From Tubiluchus corallicola (lineage: Eukaryota; Priapulida; Priapulimorpha; Priapulimorphida; Tubiluchidae), in the NCBI GenBank assembly GCA_030141605.1, contig JAQGDQ010000043.1:310001-374000 (forward strand): 64,000 bases of DNA, read 5' to 3'. A program made the position numbers and the translations under genes. This document shows, one piece after another, positions 12,201-25,032 of the stretch. How positions within the stretch are numbered: position 1 is the first letter of the stretch; every line of letters starts with the position of its first letter. Below the pieces are notes generated by a model that did no database searches, had not been told where the DNA came from, and saw only the letters and a program-made list of their open reading frames with translations.

Positions 12201-15120
12201 GACATTCTCATACTTACTTTTGTTAGTATAACTTAACTCAGGTAAACTTCTCACAGTTCTATTAAGCGTCTCAGTGAGCCTTAAATTTAGGTAAATGTAT
12301 AAGTTATTTGGTAAATAGCACAACCTAACATAATGCTTATGAGGATTATTAAAATATGTTACTATACGTAGTCAGTAGAAACTATCTGTTGTTTAGCAAG
12401 CTTTGTAAGAAAGCCTAATTGTAAATCTTTGAAGGAAATTAATATTTTTTGAATCCAATAACTGGTTCAAATATTTACTGGTACATCGACCGAAATCTTG
12501 TCTGGACTTCCTTAAATAAGCAAAACGTTTGTAAACTTTTCAAAAATACCAAAAAATTTGTGCCAATTACTGTGAATGAAAGGATGTTTTGTTTTTTCAA
12601 TACTTTGTGAAAATTTTGCGAATCAAAAGAACCTGTTCAAAGTGTAATTGGTGTGTGCATACTTAGTTAGGGCCTTCAGTAATTACATAAACAAGTTTTA
12701 CTATCATTCCGTTTCTCAGTTCTTTAAAAAATATTTTAAAGTATTTGCTTTTTTGCAAGAATTTGGTAAACAGTTGCAAAGTTGTGGGCCCTTGTACAGC
12801 AAGCTTTCTTTTCCGAAAGCTACAGTTTCGAATGGTATTGGCCGAAGAAAGAGCGGTACCATTGTTAAGACCTTGGTATGACTCGGTCGGGAGTTAAACC
12901 CGCGATCTCCCGAGTGAGAAGCGATCTTCTACCAGTGAACTATACCGCCTGATACACGAAACATCAGGTGGTGCACTTTAATGGTGACGCTTATGGTGTG
13001 TGAGCTTTAGATCATTAACATTAATTTCAATGTAGTTTTGAAGTTAGAAGTTAACATTGAGTTTTGAAATTCTTAATAAAAAGAACAGAATCAGTTTGAT
13101 AAATTTCACAGAATATCAATAACTTTGTATCATTTTAATTAAAAAAGCAATGTTTCCACTACTAATATGCAGTAAAATGTTGCTTTTCTTGATAAAGCAT
13201 CATAAAATTTGTTATATTGTAGGTAATTTATCAAAAACAGTTTTAATTAAAGAATATGACCTGTCTTACATATCAGTGAATGTTACAACTGTTTTGCATC
13301 ATTTGACAAAATAGAAATGTTTAGTTCGCGAAACTGGTATTGTAACTTTGTATAGTTTGGTATCAACTATAAACATGAAGATGCATAATTGTATTAAAAA
13401 AAGAAGTACATAAAACGAGCAGTACTAAAAACCGACTAGATCATTAACTACTTTATGGTGCCATCCACTTACTTGACCTAATCGTGAATTATTGTTGATT
13501 TTATAGTCTTTTGCAAAATAATGAAACGCTTCTGCTCTTACAATTTAATGAAACCTTTCTCTAGTATCATCCTGCTTGTTCTATTGTTCTTAATTTCAGT
13601 AATTTTATTTAGTAATACTCATGAACTAAAGATTTTTTTCTTATTTATTTCTCTTAATGTAGTACTTAATGCCAGACTTTATCTTTAAAGATGATCATTC
13701 TGGTATAAGATATTAGTTGTCTACGTAAAAAACTAAGATTGCCAATTACTTTGTGCAAATTCTTTGCCATGCTTCTTATAACAAGCTTCAAGGGATATGA
13801 TAAGTTTTATATTTTAAATAATTTCACAGCTCAATATTTTGTAATACATTCTTTGATAGTTTTTTATTCGTCTTGGTGGTCTAGGGACTGTGCCCTTGTT
13901 CTGCAACTTAGTTTCCCGTGTGTGATTGATCATAACAACTCATTTTGCAAGAAGAAAAGAGCTGCTATAGACACTCCTTCAATTAGCAAAAGCTTATCTG
14001 TGCAAATATTGATGGTTTACTGCGTTATGCGTTACTTAACAGCTTCCCTTTTTCCAGGAACTTTTCTATAGTTTATCTGTTAAAAATTTGTTTATTTGAT
14101 GGGATCGTTTTATAGGCAGTCTCTTAGGTTTGCGAGTTCGTAAATTGCGCTAACTGCTCGTAAATTTTCTCAAAAAATGCTGGAAATACGGAAAACGAAC
14201 GTTTAGAAAACAGAAGTGTAGGTCGGCGGTGCATACATGTATAAAGATTGGATTGTTTATCAAGGTTGCCTTGTTTATTAAGTTTAATATTTACACAGAT
14301 GTAGGCACGTTATTTATCTAACCGTCTTTATAAATATATCCTGAATACAGAAGGCTTCAAAGAACAGAAAAAAATTAGACGCTTTTCCTCCAAAAAATGA
14401 TGAAATTTAAATACTATACGCTAACCAAGCCATAACAAACAATGTACTGCAGTTCGAATCTGTCAACAGTAAATAGTAAACTTCAAAATTCCTTGAATGA
14501 TTTGTCTTAAAAAAATTCTTGATCAAAAGACTGCAAAGAGGCGAAATAAGCTGGCATGAAAAGCACTCCTGTTAACTTGCTTATTTCCCTATGCTGGCTT
14601 AATTGCGGGAATCTGTTATCAGTCTTAAGACGCAAACTGCGCACAGCAAGATTACGATGTTCCGGCTGAGAATGTGTGAATCTAACTACAATATTAATGT
14701 GGTACGTTTACTGAATTGTATATACGAATGAGTGTCTTTCTCTACTTCTCAGGCCACTTTGCCGTCGTCTGGGCTTGTTGAGTATTAAACGATTTTCCTT
14801 AGTTTCCCCCAAGAGTTCAAGAATTTATTTCCTCGCTGCATCATACAGTTACCTCACTACAAAACAGATACTAGTCCAGAAATAGAGTTTTTAGTCGGTT
14901 GGCATACGTGCACACAAAAATTTCGATGCAAACAGTTTGCGCTAAAACCACAGATTGACAGGCCGACCTGAGATTCTGTTTTCCTCTATCTCATTAGGGG
15001 TTTATTTTTTAAATCCGGATCCCCGAAAAAAACTGGGAAATAAAAAATACAGTGTAAAATTTTGATTTGCAGGCACAAAAATAAATGCGAAAGTGAAGGA
15101 AATTAATATGTACTAAATAC
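9240..15120. other. Gene-poor intergenic stretch
   Basis: No protein-coding exon was recognised; the open frames here are short and motif-free. It contains the tRNA-like SINE head at 12882-12950, a small palindrome around 12175-12197 (GTATACATATATATATGTATAC), and CTAGGTGGC motifs at 10956 (minus) and 11623 (plus). Confidence 0.5.
12882..12950 (-). repeat. tRNA-derived SINE head, minus strand
   Basis: On the minus strand GGCGGTATAGTTCACTGG gives a good A box (TAGTTCACTGG). GCGGGTTTAACTCCC gives a B box with one key mismatch, and the spacing fits a tRNA of the Glu/Asp type. The anticodon-arm region is irregular. SINE-body-like DNA continues leftward to about 12780. Probably a retroposed SINE, not a tRNA gene. 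Confidence 0.55.
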
Positions 15121-15144
15121 AGGAGCAGCAACAAAAGACAGTTG

Positions 15145-15573
<429 letters not shown>

Positions 15574-15579
15574 AGTGTG

Positions 15580-15640
15580 CGCTGTAGTCTAGTGGTAGAG
15601 TTCCTTATGTTGTATCTATGCATTTAATCTTGAAATATGA
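15580..15640 (+). repeat. tRNA-like A-box sequence beside the CAG/TAG tract
   Basis: GCGCTGTAGTCTAGTGGTAGAG contains a full A-box match (TAGTCTAGTGG) of tRNA type. Downstream, GCATTTAATCTTG is a weak B-box relic. It is likely a SINE head whose neighbouring DNA seeded or trapped the microsatellite. Confidence 0.45.
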
Positions 15641-15671
15641 AAGAACTGCCCTGAGACTTGTCATCATTAAC

Positions 15672-15800
15672 AGAGAAAAACGTAATGCCCTTTATGCTCT
15701 CAAGGATTATAATATTTATATAATACATATAATAAATATTATACAGTAAATAATAAATATTATAGTTTTTGAGACAATAAATGGCATGACGTTTCTCTCT
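15672..15800. mobile_element. MITE-like element with about 46-bp terminal inverted repeats
   Basis: The left arm (15672-15719, starting AGAGAAAAACGTAATGCC and ending TATAATATTTA) pairs with the complement of the right arm (about 15754-15800) with a handful of mismatches. The AT-only centre is about 35 bp. No open frame fits inside. CATTTAATCTT occurs on both sides (15620 and 15803), further out than a target-site duplication would be. Confidence 0.6.
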
Positions 15801-18800
15801 ACATTTAATCTTTCTTTCATTAAATTCTTGCGGTGCTGATATAAGACTTGTACTTATTTGTTTGCCTGCAGCTGGTATGACCGGCTAATTACCATACTTG
15901 GTTTGAAAAAAATTACGGGAGATTAAGAAAAAAGACAAAGGTAAGTAAGCTTGGGACTTAAACTCTGGTACTTCAGCTTGCTGTTAGATATATTTAGTGC
16001 ATGTGATTAGGTTAGCAATCAACTTCAGGGCTGGTTAATCTAAGATTTTTCTTTTTTGATTTTATAATGATTAGGAAGACATTCGTAGCATTCACATTAT
16101 TTAGTCACATAAGCTTGACGCATAATTTCTAACTGAAATCATCTTGGTCTATTGGTGTATTTGTGTTTGAAAAAAGTTACTATTGAACTAATTCGGCAAA
16201 ATACAGACGGGCCTTTCCCATATACAGCCGGGACTGAACTTGGTTGGCTGGTTGGCTGTGTAGCAAGTCTTTTAATGCCGACATCCTGTCCATTTTTTGG
16301 CGATTAATTGGTGCAAAAGAATGAATTCCAATCGTAAAGGACCAAGTTTAAGATATGCTATTCCAAATTTTCAGAACGCCTTAAAGCTGAAGTCAAATTT
16401 TTGGTCTGTCTGAGTCTGGAGATCAGTGAAAATAATGAAGGATATCAATATCATGGTAGTGTCAAGGACCGATAATTGAATATTGCAAAAGATTTCTGTG
16501 GAATTAACCTTGGTATCATCATCTTGAAACACTGCTGTATCAATGGAGTTGCATATGCGCAGTGCGCCTCAAAAAGCGTGAATTCTGAGAAAAAACTGGC
16601 AGAATGATACTCTTTACATAAATAAACAAAAATTGAACTACTAAACCAACATTAACTTCAGATTGAAATATGCAAAGGGTAAATCCCAGACTAAAACCGT
16701 AAACGCCTCTTTTTAGGAAACTTTACTATGTCAGAGCGATTTCGTGTTTTTCTCTAGTTCTTGCGGCGTGTTAATGAACGACCTTGTGGAAGAAATGATG
16801 CGAACTGAAGCAGAAAAATAAACCAAATCACGACTGATTTTCTTGGAAGATTTTCAAGTTTCGTTAGGCTATGTGTTTTAGAACGAAACGGCTATAATTT
16901 GGAGGCGAATTCTTTGAGCTTTTCTTATCTAAAGTTTTCTAGGTGATTTTCTAGTTATTTTTATCGCTTTTGATAAAATTCTTTTGCTCGAAATGCTCAA
17001 AAATGATAGTGATCAGAATTTAAGGATATTTGTTTTGAAAAATGTGTAAAGCCTTTAAAAGACTAGGCTTAAGTCTAACGTCATTTCCTGTTAAACTCAT
17101 GTCTCTATTTTCAAAAACCACTATCAAACAACAACAGCAGCAAATCTACAGACTTACAGAAAAGTTGAAGGAAGACAGGATGATTTTTCACATACTACCC
17201 CATTTTCATGTCCGATAAAACGTATACATTTTAACACAATTAATACTGCAAAAGTATTTTTGATAATTAAATAATAGATTAAAAACTTAATTAACGGCGC
17301 GCTAGCCCTACTATTGATGACATCACAAATTAACATAATTTTTTACAGCAAAAATATTCCACGAGCGTGTTGCACGTGTTTGTGAAAGCGAAAATTGAAG
17401 TACAGTGCTACTGTAAGACATTCAGTGTGTTGTATTAAAACTAGGTAAGTTTTAAGAGAAAAATTTAAATTTCAAAATTACCGCTGTGCTCACGCATGAG
17501 CTGTCGAACGCATTAGTTCGTCACAAACTAACATATCTGAACTGAGAGGTGCAGCTCCTGTTTTTGCGCAATGCCGTTTCCGAAATGCAGGCGCTAGTGC
17601 CCAGCGAATGGCGAAATGGATGTAACAGCGAAGAACTAGTGGTGTTTGTGTGGTAATTCTTTCACGTAAGTCATTTTTGAAAAAAATAGTATGTTGCCTT
17701 TCAATATTTTAAAGCGTAGATTGTTTTGAACTACAATTTACGTTTGGGTCCGGTTTTGCTTTAATTTTCTTTCAAATGTTTCAGCAGTCATGTCAATCAA
17801 TCTTGTTTTCGTAAAAAGCTAGAAAACTCGCTTCGAAATAGCATGTCTTCTGCACTTTAACTGTTTGTAGACTTCTATACCACAAATTGCTCCCCTGTTA
17901 AACTGTACACATCTTCCTTCAAGAAAAACGTGAAGAAATAGACGTATATGTTCTTCTGTCACTACCATTTATTATGAAATTTTTCCTTTCTATAGAATTT
18001 ATAGCTGATTCTAGTAAATCTTATTCTGAGTTAAATTGAACTGAATAGTTTCACATTTCTACTGTGGGCTTTTGCCTTTTGTTTATATTTATTCATATAG
18101 AAAAAATAACAAGCTTACTGTAACACTTTAGCGGTGCAGATTAAAATTTAACTGCCCTTTAATATATGAACACGTACCTATTTTAGAATGGTCATGGTGA
18201 TTTATTTTTAAAATTTAAACGAGTTCTAAAACGATGGATAAAAGGCTAGTACTGAACAAACCACCAGTTTAGTAAAATGTTTTCTACATGTCATGAGTTA
18301 GCTTTATAATGTTTGTTTTTTTCGAGCTGTTAATATTTACTAAAGTTATATACGGAAGTTATTTACTATAGTTACTAAAGCGCATTAATACGTGACGCAG
18401 AGTTTTTCAAAAAAGTAGATGCGTTCCTAACTGATACAGTTCTCCATTTGCCTTTTTGTGAGATTCACAAAATTTGCCCTAACTACCAAATTGTACGACA
18501 TTGGATTGAGCAGTGAACTGGTAACAGTTGGGCTATATGGTCATTTGAGATTTGGAAGTCAAAGATCAGAGCTCATCTGTCATTTCGTGAAGGATAACAC
18601 ATCTCGAGCAGCTATTAAAGTTGCTGTTTATCAGAACTTGCTGTCAAACCGTACATTTGTCTTGTCTTCTGCTAGGATTTTGCTCTTGTACACTCTCTCT
18701 TCACTTTCAATTATTTTTTATCAAGAGTTATTGTTTTCAATGCTTTATTTAGGACGCTTTAAAAGTCAAAATTAATGGGTCCACCAAATCAATTTAATCA

Positions 18801-20578
18801 GTAATCAATAAGCAGTATATCGGCGAAGAGCATAGTACATACTATTTTTACACGGCCAAAAGTCTGAATGCAACAAACTGTCTGGTACGCACCGTCTTAG
18901 ACAGAATTTGCATGCACACACGAAACGGCTCTTTATGAAGGGAGCAGAGGAATGGGTAATCACACTGTTAATGTTACCAGATGACACGTGGAAAAACGGT
19001 TTCTTTCTACTGGTCTTATGTGGTTTCGCCTGACTGAAGTTGTTGCATCGTGCACGCACACAGGAGCAAGATGAGATGATGATCTGCGTATGTTTATACA
19101 GGGCGCCCTGTGTTTATAAATAGGTCGCATACTATGTAAAATCTGTCTGACAATTGTCGGAGACAGATCTTGCCTATTCTGAGGCGTCAATAAAAGCCGT
19201 TTTGGAAACTTTAATAAAAACGCGTGCATGTAAATTTGCCAAAGGAAGGTTTATCGAGCGCGCACGCAAGCATAAACTGTATCGTACAAGTTGTTTAGAC
19301 AGCTTTTGTATTTTGTACGCTTGGGTATAAAGTACAATAAAAGGAGATTTATGAAATAGTTAATAATAGACAAAACCTAGTACTACATCAAAATTTTTTA
19401 TGCAATGCCGAATGATTAACGGAAGTCTTATATCTAGATTCACTTGAATTCCATGCATGTTTTAGGCAGTTTCGTTTTAGCAGGACTGGAAGCACTCATG
19501 TGCTTGTGCCTGCATTGAGATACTGTTTACTGTCTTTTGTTGGTCGCTGAATGTAATTTTGAGGAGTGACGAAATTTTACCAGTCGGGATTCGAACTCTT
19601 GTCAAACGATCAGTCGATAGATATTGGAAAAAAATGCCCCGACCAAGGGGTGAATTATCTAGCCAAGTGAAATTCCTTCTGGATTTTGTAAGATTCCCTT
19701 CTACAAAAAAAGAAGTGCGTCGTATCGTTCTTTTTTGGGTTAGATTACTTTAAACCGGATATAGCGATGGCGTTGAACGACGGTCTGAATGAGAAAGTGA
19801 GAATTCGCGCTCGGTCTGCGTAATGGTCATAGTGGCTTCCTGCGAAATTTCAATAACCCACGATGAAAACTGTGATGTCTTTCAAACATCACCACCACCA
19901 CCGACAATAACAACAACAGCGTGACCAAAAGAACTAGTTCTGGATTTAAAAAAACAGTTTTTAGCCTGAATACACACAGAACCGTAGAATAGTGGCATCT
20001 GATTCTCATTCCTCGAGTGTGGTTTGTGGCTCGAAGCTGAAAACATTTGAAATTATAAAATATTTACATGAGTTTGCGGCAAATTTTATAATAGATATTA
20101 AAAATACACATAACCTAAAACATCCACGTGTAAAACGAGGCAATTCGCTTCTATCTCGATGCGACATTTTTCATGCATTTGCTTCTGGTTCCACTGGTTT
20201 TTGTCAATTTTTTGTGCTTTTCCCGCCTTCAAGTTGTTCAGAATGAACAGCTGCCTGACGAGATTCATTTCATGATGACAACTTTAGTGTGAACACACGC
20301 ACTTATGTCAGCATCCATCACTGCCAAATTAGCACCTATTCTGAGAAAACAAGATGGAATGCATGTTTATAGGCCCAATTGAGTTATGGAGTCAAGGTGA
20401 AAACATATCTATAGTTATAATTTATTGCTGTATCATAAAGAACATAGTAATTCGTTTTACAAAATACATTTACATTTTTAATGTTCATACCTACAATTTG
20501 CGAGACGTTTTGCAACATGTTAATATCTGCCTAAAGATGTATTTAAATAAAGTGAATAACTTGATCTATTATCTCAGC

Positions 20579-20735
20579 CTTTTCGTCTTAAAGCCACTAA
20601 ATTCTCGGCTCTCTGTCTAGAATCTTTAAGGTGACAAATTATCTTAGTAAAATAAGCAAGAGGTGAAGCCGCACTCACAAGCACAAACTGTTGAGCAAAC
20701 TGTGAAAACTGTGAATTTAGCGGTTTTAAAATAAA
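20579..20735. repeat. Imperfect inverted-repeat element (possible MITE)
   Basis: GTCTTAAAGCCACTAAATTCTC near 20583 matches the complement of GTGAATTTAGCGGTTTTAAAAT near 20710, over about 25 bases with a few mismatches. The arms enclose roughly 105 bp. There is no coding capacity, and no target-site duplication was identified. Confidence 0.4.
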
Positions 20736-21599
20736 AATATTGTTACGAAGGCAGATTTTGACCAACCCCCTAATGTTAGTAATGGGTATGGTTGAGAGGC
20801 CCAGTAATGCAAATGTCCTGTATAAAACAGAATGCCTGCCGTAATTTGCCGATTCCAACCTGGCCTTTCTGTCTGTAAAGGTGCATGCTGTAGGTTTGCT
20901 AATTTTTATACAAAAGTCTGTTCACATGTCATGGTTGTGCATTAAAGTTCATTTTACATTCGTATTCTTTTTTACTTTTCTCGTCTACTGTAGTACTTCA
21001 TAACTTGTATGCCGCTCTATACATCCTGAGACGGATCCGCGCGGGAATATTATAAAAGTATATCAAGTTATTCAATTTATTTATTTCCTTACCTGGCTAC
21101 TATTTATCTAAATTTTCAAACATACATTAAATGTATATATTAAATATTATATATTAAAACATATATTAAATGAAATTTATTCAGAACAAATTTATTCCCG
21201 CCACGCGACTGACCCGAGGAAACTATTCTAGCAAATCGACAGAACCAAAACAACAGCTACTGCAAAGAAAATCAAATAAGTCTGTCTATCCTACGAAGGA
21301 TGGTTGTTACGTAAAAGTGCCAACAATATTTAATTCTGGTTAAGCCAATGTAGTAAGGTGAAACAGTGTTGTTTCGGCGTTAAAAAGAGGAAGGAAAATT
21401 AGAGAAATTTAAGAGGTCCCCATGTTAATTACACAAATATGAAAGGGCAGGTAGCATATGCTCCGTCAGAACCTATGGCCAAAGAATTGCATCACTAAGC
21501 TGCGTGGCTTCCTTTTCTTGGCGTGATGCCAATTTAGGAATGCGTCTGCAGCTGTAACACCCTCACTTTTACGCTTTTCAACCGCCGGCCGTATACAAA

Positions 21600-21705
21600 G
21601 TAAAACTTTCCCGTTTTCCCCAGCCGGGATTCCAATATAGAGCTTGGAAAAACATACCGACCCGTCCGTCAACAGTCGACCTCCTAACACAGCGCCTACT
21701 GCAGC
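21600..21705 (-). repeat. tRNA-derived SINE, minus strand
   Basis: On the minus strand an A-box-like GGCGCTGTGTTAGGAGG is followed about 50 bases later by TTGGAATCCCGGCTG, a B-box relative, and then a body (GGGGAAAACGGGAAAG). A related body (CCCGGCTG...GGGAAAG) occurs near 16215-16245, which suggests one SINE family. The family is not named here. Confidence 0.4.
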
Positions 21706-22930
21706 AAAACTAGAACACGACGGTATCTTGAAGAGAAATTGGCTGACGTGATAAACAGCTTGTTAGCAAATCAAAGTTAAATTGTTATTAGATGAGAATT
21801 ACGTGAGGAGTATCAGCTAGGCAGCAAGGAATCTTGCGAAAATCTCCCATCAGACCGACGTCATCTAGCAACCGTTTTAAACACTGACTCGTTTCAAAGA
21901 CAAAAAACTCTGGCGTGGCGTAATTGAACTATCAGCGCATTTGTAGGCGGTCTGAGCCGCGCGAGCTGGAAGATGAGCTCTAGATTCAAGCAGAACAAGA
22001 GTGAGCCGGCAATTAAGACTATCACAACGGGATGGTAATTAGGATTTAGTTTGTGAGCACTGAAAATTTGCTTGGGAAGAAACGACCACAAAGAAAAAAA
22101 GAAAGATCCACAAAGGAAAGGCTTGTAGAAACTTTCAGGTACTTATATCAGTTTACATTATATTTTTATGAAGAGTTGTCTTTTAAATAGGTCTGTTTGT
22201 TAAGCTGATAAGCTATAACGAAAAGAAAACGGACTCACCCCAGATTCAGCTTTGGTACAAAAAAAATCGACTGTCGGTATTAAATCCACGCTCATTTCTG
22301 CAACAACATGCGCATTGAAGTAAGGCTAAATTCAGTTGGCCGTGTTGAATCCGTGAAAATTTACATTTAATTTGTTTCCCTTTGATTGCTACCGGAAATG
22401 GCTACCGTTTAAATGACCCAAATCACAAAGCACAGAGTCTCTGAAAGATTCTTGCCGCCATCATCCAGCATATGCTAACCACCATTTTCTACATTTACTT
22501 TATTTTAATTTAATTTAATATAACAAATTTTTTGTTTAATATTTTTTTGGAGTCTGAGGGCACGTGAAATCTAACGTTAAATTATGTTCACACTTGTGCT
22601 TTGCGGGTGAGGCTGGCGTCTCTTTGCTAATATTCTGACACTTGCTAAAGAATTTGCAATAGCAATAAAAGTTTAAAAACACTTAGCTATCAGCAAAGTA
22701 AACTATCACTTAAGCATTCAGCATTTTGGGGCTGAAAATGTGGCAGTTGGTAAAGAATGCGGGCAGAATGTGCCGTGCAGTGTACCACCTGAAAGCTTTT
22801 GACGGAACGATATGAACTCAGCGAGTTTTCTCATCATCAGAGGTTATTTGAAAGTTACAGGTTGTAAACCAAAAACCGCAAGTCAATGGATGGCACTTCT
22901 AGGCAATATTTGCAGTTTTTCATTGACTGG

Positions 22931-22962
22931 GTGTGTGTGTGTGTGTGTGGGGGGGGGGGGTT
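22931..22962. repeat. GT microsatellite followed by G run
   Basis: About nine GT units pass directly into roughly eleven G residues. No regulatory role is evident. Confidence 0.9.
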
Positions 22963-24639
22963 GTGTCACCCGCCCACGGTAAAACTTACTCCATGGTTGT
23001 TCATTTTGATGTTTAACAATTCTCGTTGAACACATGCCGACCGAGTCTAAAGGCTCTCGTACTTTTTATTAGCAGCGTGAGTAATCTCCACGCCACCTAG
23101 AGTCCTACCTGTGTTCAACAAATTTATGATGCTGAATATTCTTGTCTGTAATAGTTTTCATTCTATAGGTTGTCAATACCTGAACGTTTAGTTGCTTTAT
23201 AAGCTTTAAGAACACCGCCTACGCCTGGTAGCACTAAAATCTTAATCCTTGATATTTTCAAACATTTCCTAAACAGAATCCGGATTCTAATATAGCAGTT
23301 GCTTTTGGGATGGTTAATAACGGAAGCTGGGATTAAACACAAAACGTTAGATTAGCGCGAGTGTAAAAACCATCTAGTAGAGCACATGTAACTCTTATGA
23401 AGTGGGGATTTTAATTAAATGAGAAGCAGATGGAACTTTGGGATTAAAATTTCAGTATAAATCTCCTGGTTTACCTATCAGTGTGGTTTTCGTTGAATTT
23501 AGATTCAGAAATCTCTCGAATTCACGTGGATTTAGTTTTTCGCTCGTGCCTAAAAGCAAAGCATTTCAGTCGATTTAATATTAAACCAGCTGGATACAGG
23601 ATAGTGAAGAAAAGTGAATTAGAGAGAATAAATATGAAAAGAAAATTCTTCACTGCAACACAGGTATTTCGTGAATAATTGATTTGAAATCAACGAATAG
23701 AAGGACCATAGTTGATTCAGGGTCATGGAATACATATTTGTGGTGAAAGCTGCACATGTGCCACAGAATAGGTATTTTATTCATTTCGCTTCCATTTCAC
23801 ATCATTTTTGTAGTTGAAGATATGGAATAAATAATACAAACAATTCCACATACGACAATAATTCCACAAACAACATTAATCGATTTACTGAAAAACTATT
23901 ATCTACTTTATGCATTTTATTGGCTTCATAAGATCGGAAATTTGCCTCTCCCACTCCCAGTAAATGCGTGAAATAGCTCCATTTATATAGACCTTCATTA
24001 CTTGAGCAGGACATTTGTTTAGATTTATAATCAAGGACGAATTCCGAGTAGATTGTTCCAATCCAAACGTTGATCAACCCCAGTCATTCACTCAAGCGCT
24101 GCATTCGTCCTTCATTCGGTAGACATTGCCTCGCCTAAAGATTGTAACAAGTATGGATCCACCCCAACATTTCAGTCTCTTCAGCCCCGCAGCTGAGCGA
24201 CTACAGGCCGCTGCACTGCAAACGCTCGAGGAATTTTCTGGGACGATTACTATTAATTATCTTGAATATTATTGTAAATGGATTCGTCTGGCTCTTCAGT
24301 GAAGAGCAGTGTAAAAATCTGTGCAATGTTTATGCTTTATAACATCTAACGTGTCATTTTATATTGGATGTCTAAATTCTGTCTACGTGACTAAATCTCA
24401 TACCTTAATTTATAGCCTTACAATATAGAATGCGGAAAAGAATTATGGTGCAAAAGAATCATACCATAAATTACATTTAAACGTAAAGTTTTGTAGACCT
24501 GCCCTTTAATTACTGCCTATAATTGTATAAAACATCTGGATGTATGATATATTAAGCTACTAAATTTTAAAAGCTTTTAATGGTTTAACAACGCAGTGAC
24601 TACGCCGTACGATCGCAAATGATGACCAGAACGACAAAA

Positions 24640-24785
24640 ATGGTAACAACAACTATATAACAACAACAGTATCAGCAGCAGTACCATCAGCATCGACAAA
24701 AACCACTACATGTAATTTAGCAACATCAGTTGCAACTATTGTAACAGTAAGAACAACATTGTTACAATAACAGCAGTGGAATAGA
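24640..24785. repeat. Degenerate CAA/CAG triplet tract
   Basis: CAA, CAG and ACA triplets recur imperfectly, consistent with an old, eroding trinucleotide repeat. There is no open frame of note. Confidence 0.6.
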
Positions 24786-24962
24786 TTAAGAATGAACAAA
24801 AAGAACAATAAGAAAATTAAAACAGTAAGAAACTCAGTTAGCTGAGATGACCGGAGTCGGGCTTCTTTTTTTATCCAGTCCGAATTTCCGTTCTTCTAAT
24901 GTTTTCTATGCTCTTCATCCACCAGTAAGTCAGAATCCAGTTTTATACAACATGACCTACTT

Positions 24963-25032
24963 ACACACGCATGCACACGCACACGCACATGCACACACGC
25001 ACACACACCCACACACGCACGCACACGCACAA
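24963..25032. repeat. (CA)n/(CACACG)n microsatellite
   Basis: Alternating CA with frequent CG and TG variants. The His/Thr-rich open frame across it is an artefact of the repeat. Confidence 0.92.

Larger units (their letters stand above)
15815..24630. other. Gene-poor intergenic stretch
   Basis: No exon, domain or ORF of substance was recognised. It contains tRNA-like B-box relics on the minus strand near 16215-16245 and 19575-19600, a fuller SINE head near 21610-21705, an inverted-repeat element at 20579-20735, a GT/G run at about 22931-22962, a perfect 14-bp palindrome ACAGGGCGCCCTGT at about 19098, and CTAGGTGGC on the minus strand at 23092-23100. Confidence 0.5.

Noticed and set aside
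18805-19229. Overlapping minus-strand frames of 84-89 codons
   Set aside because: No signal peptide, domain or splice logic; consistent with chance open frames.
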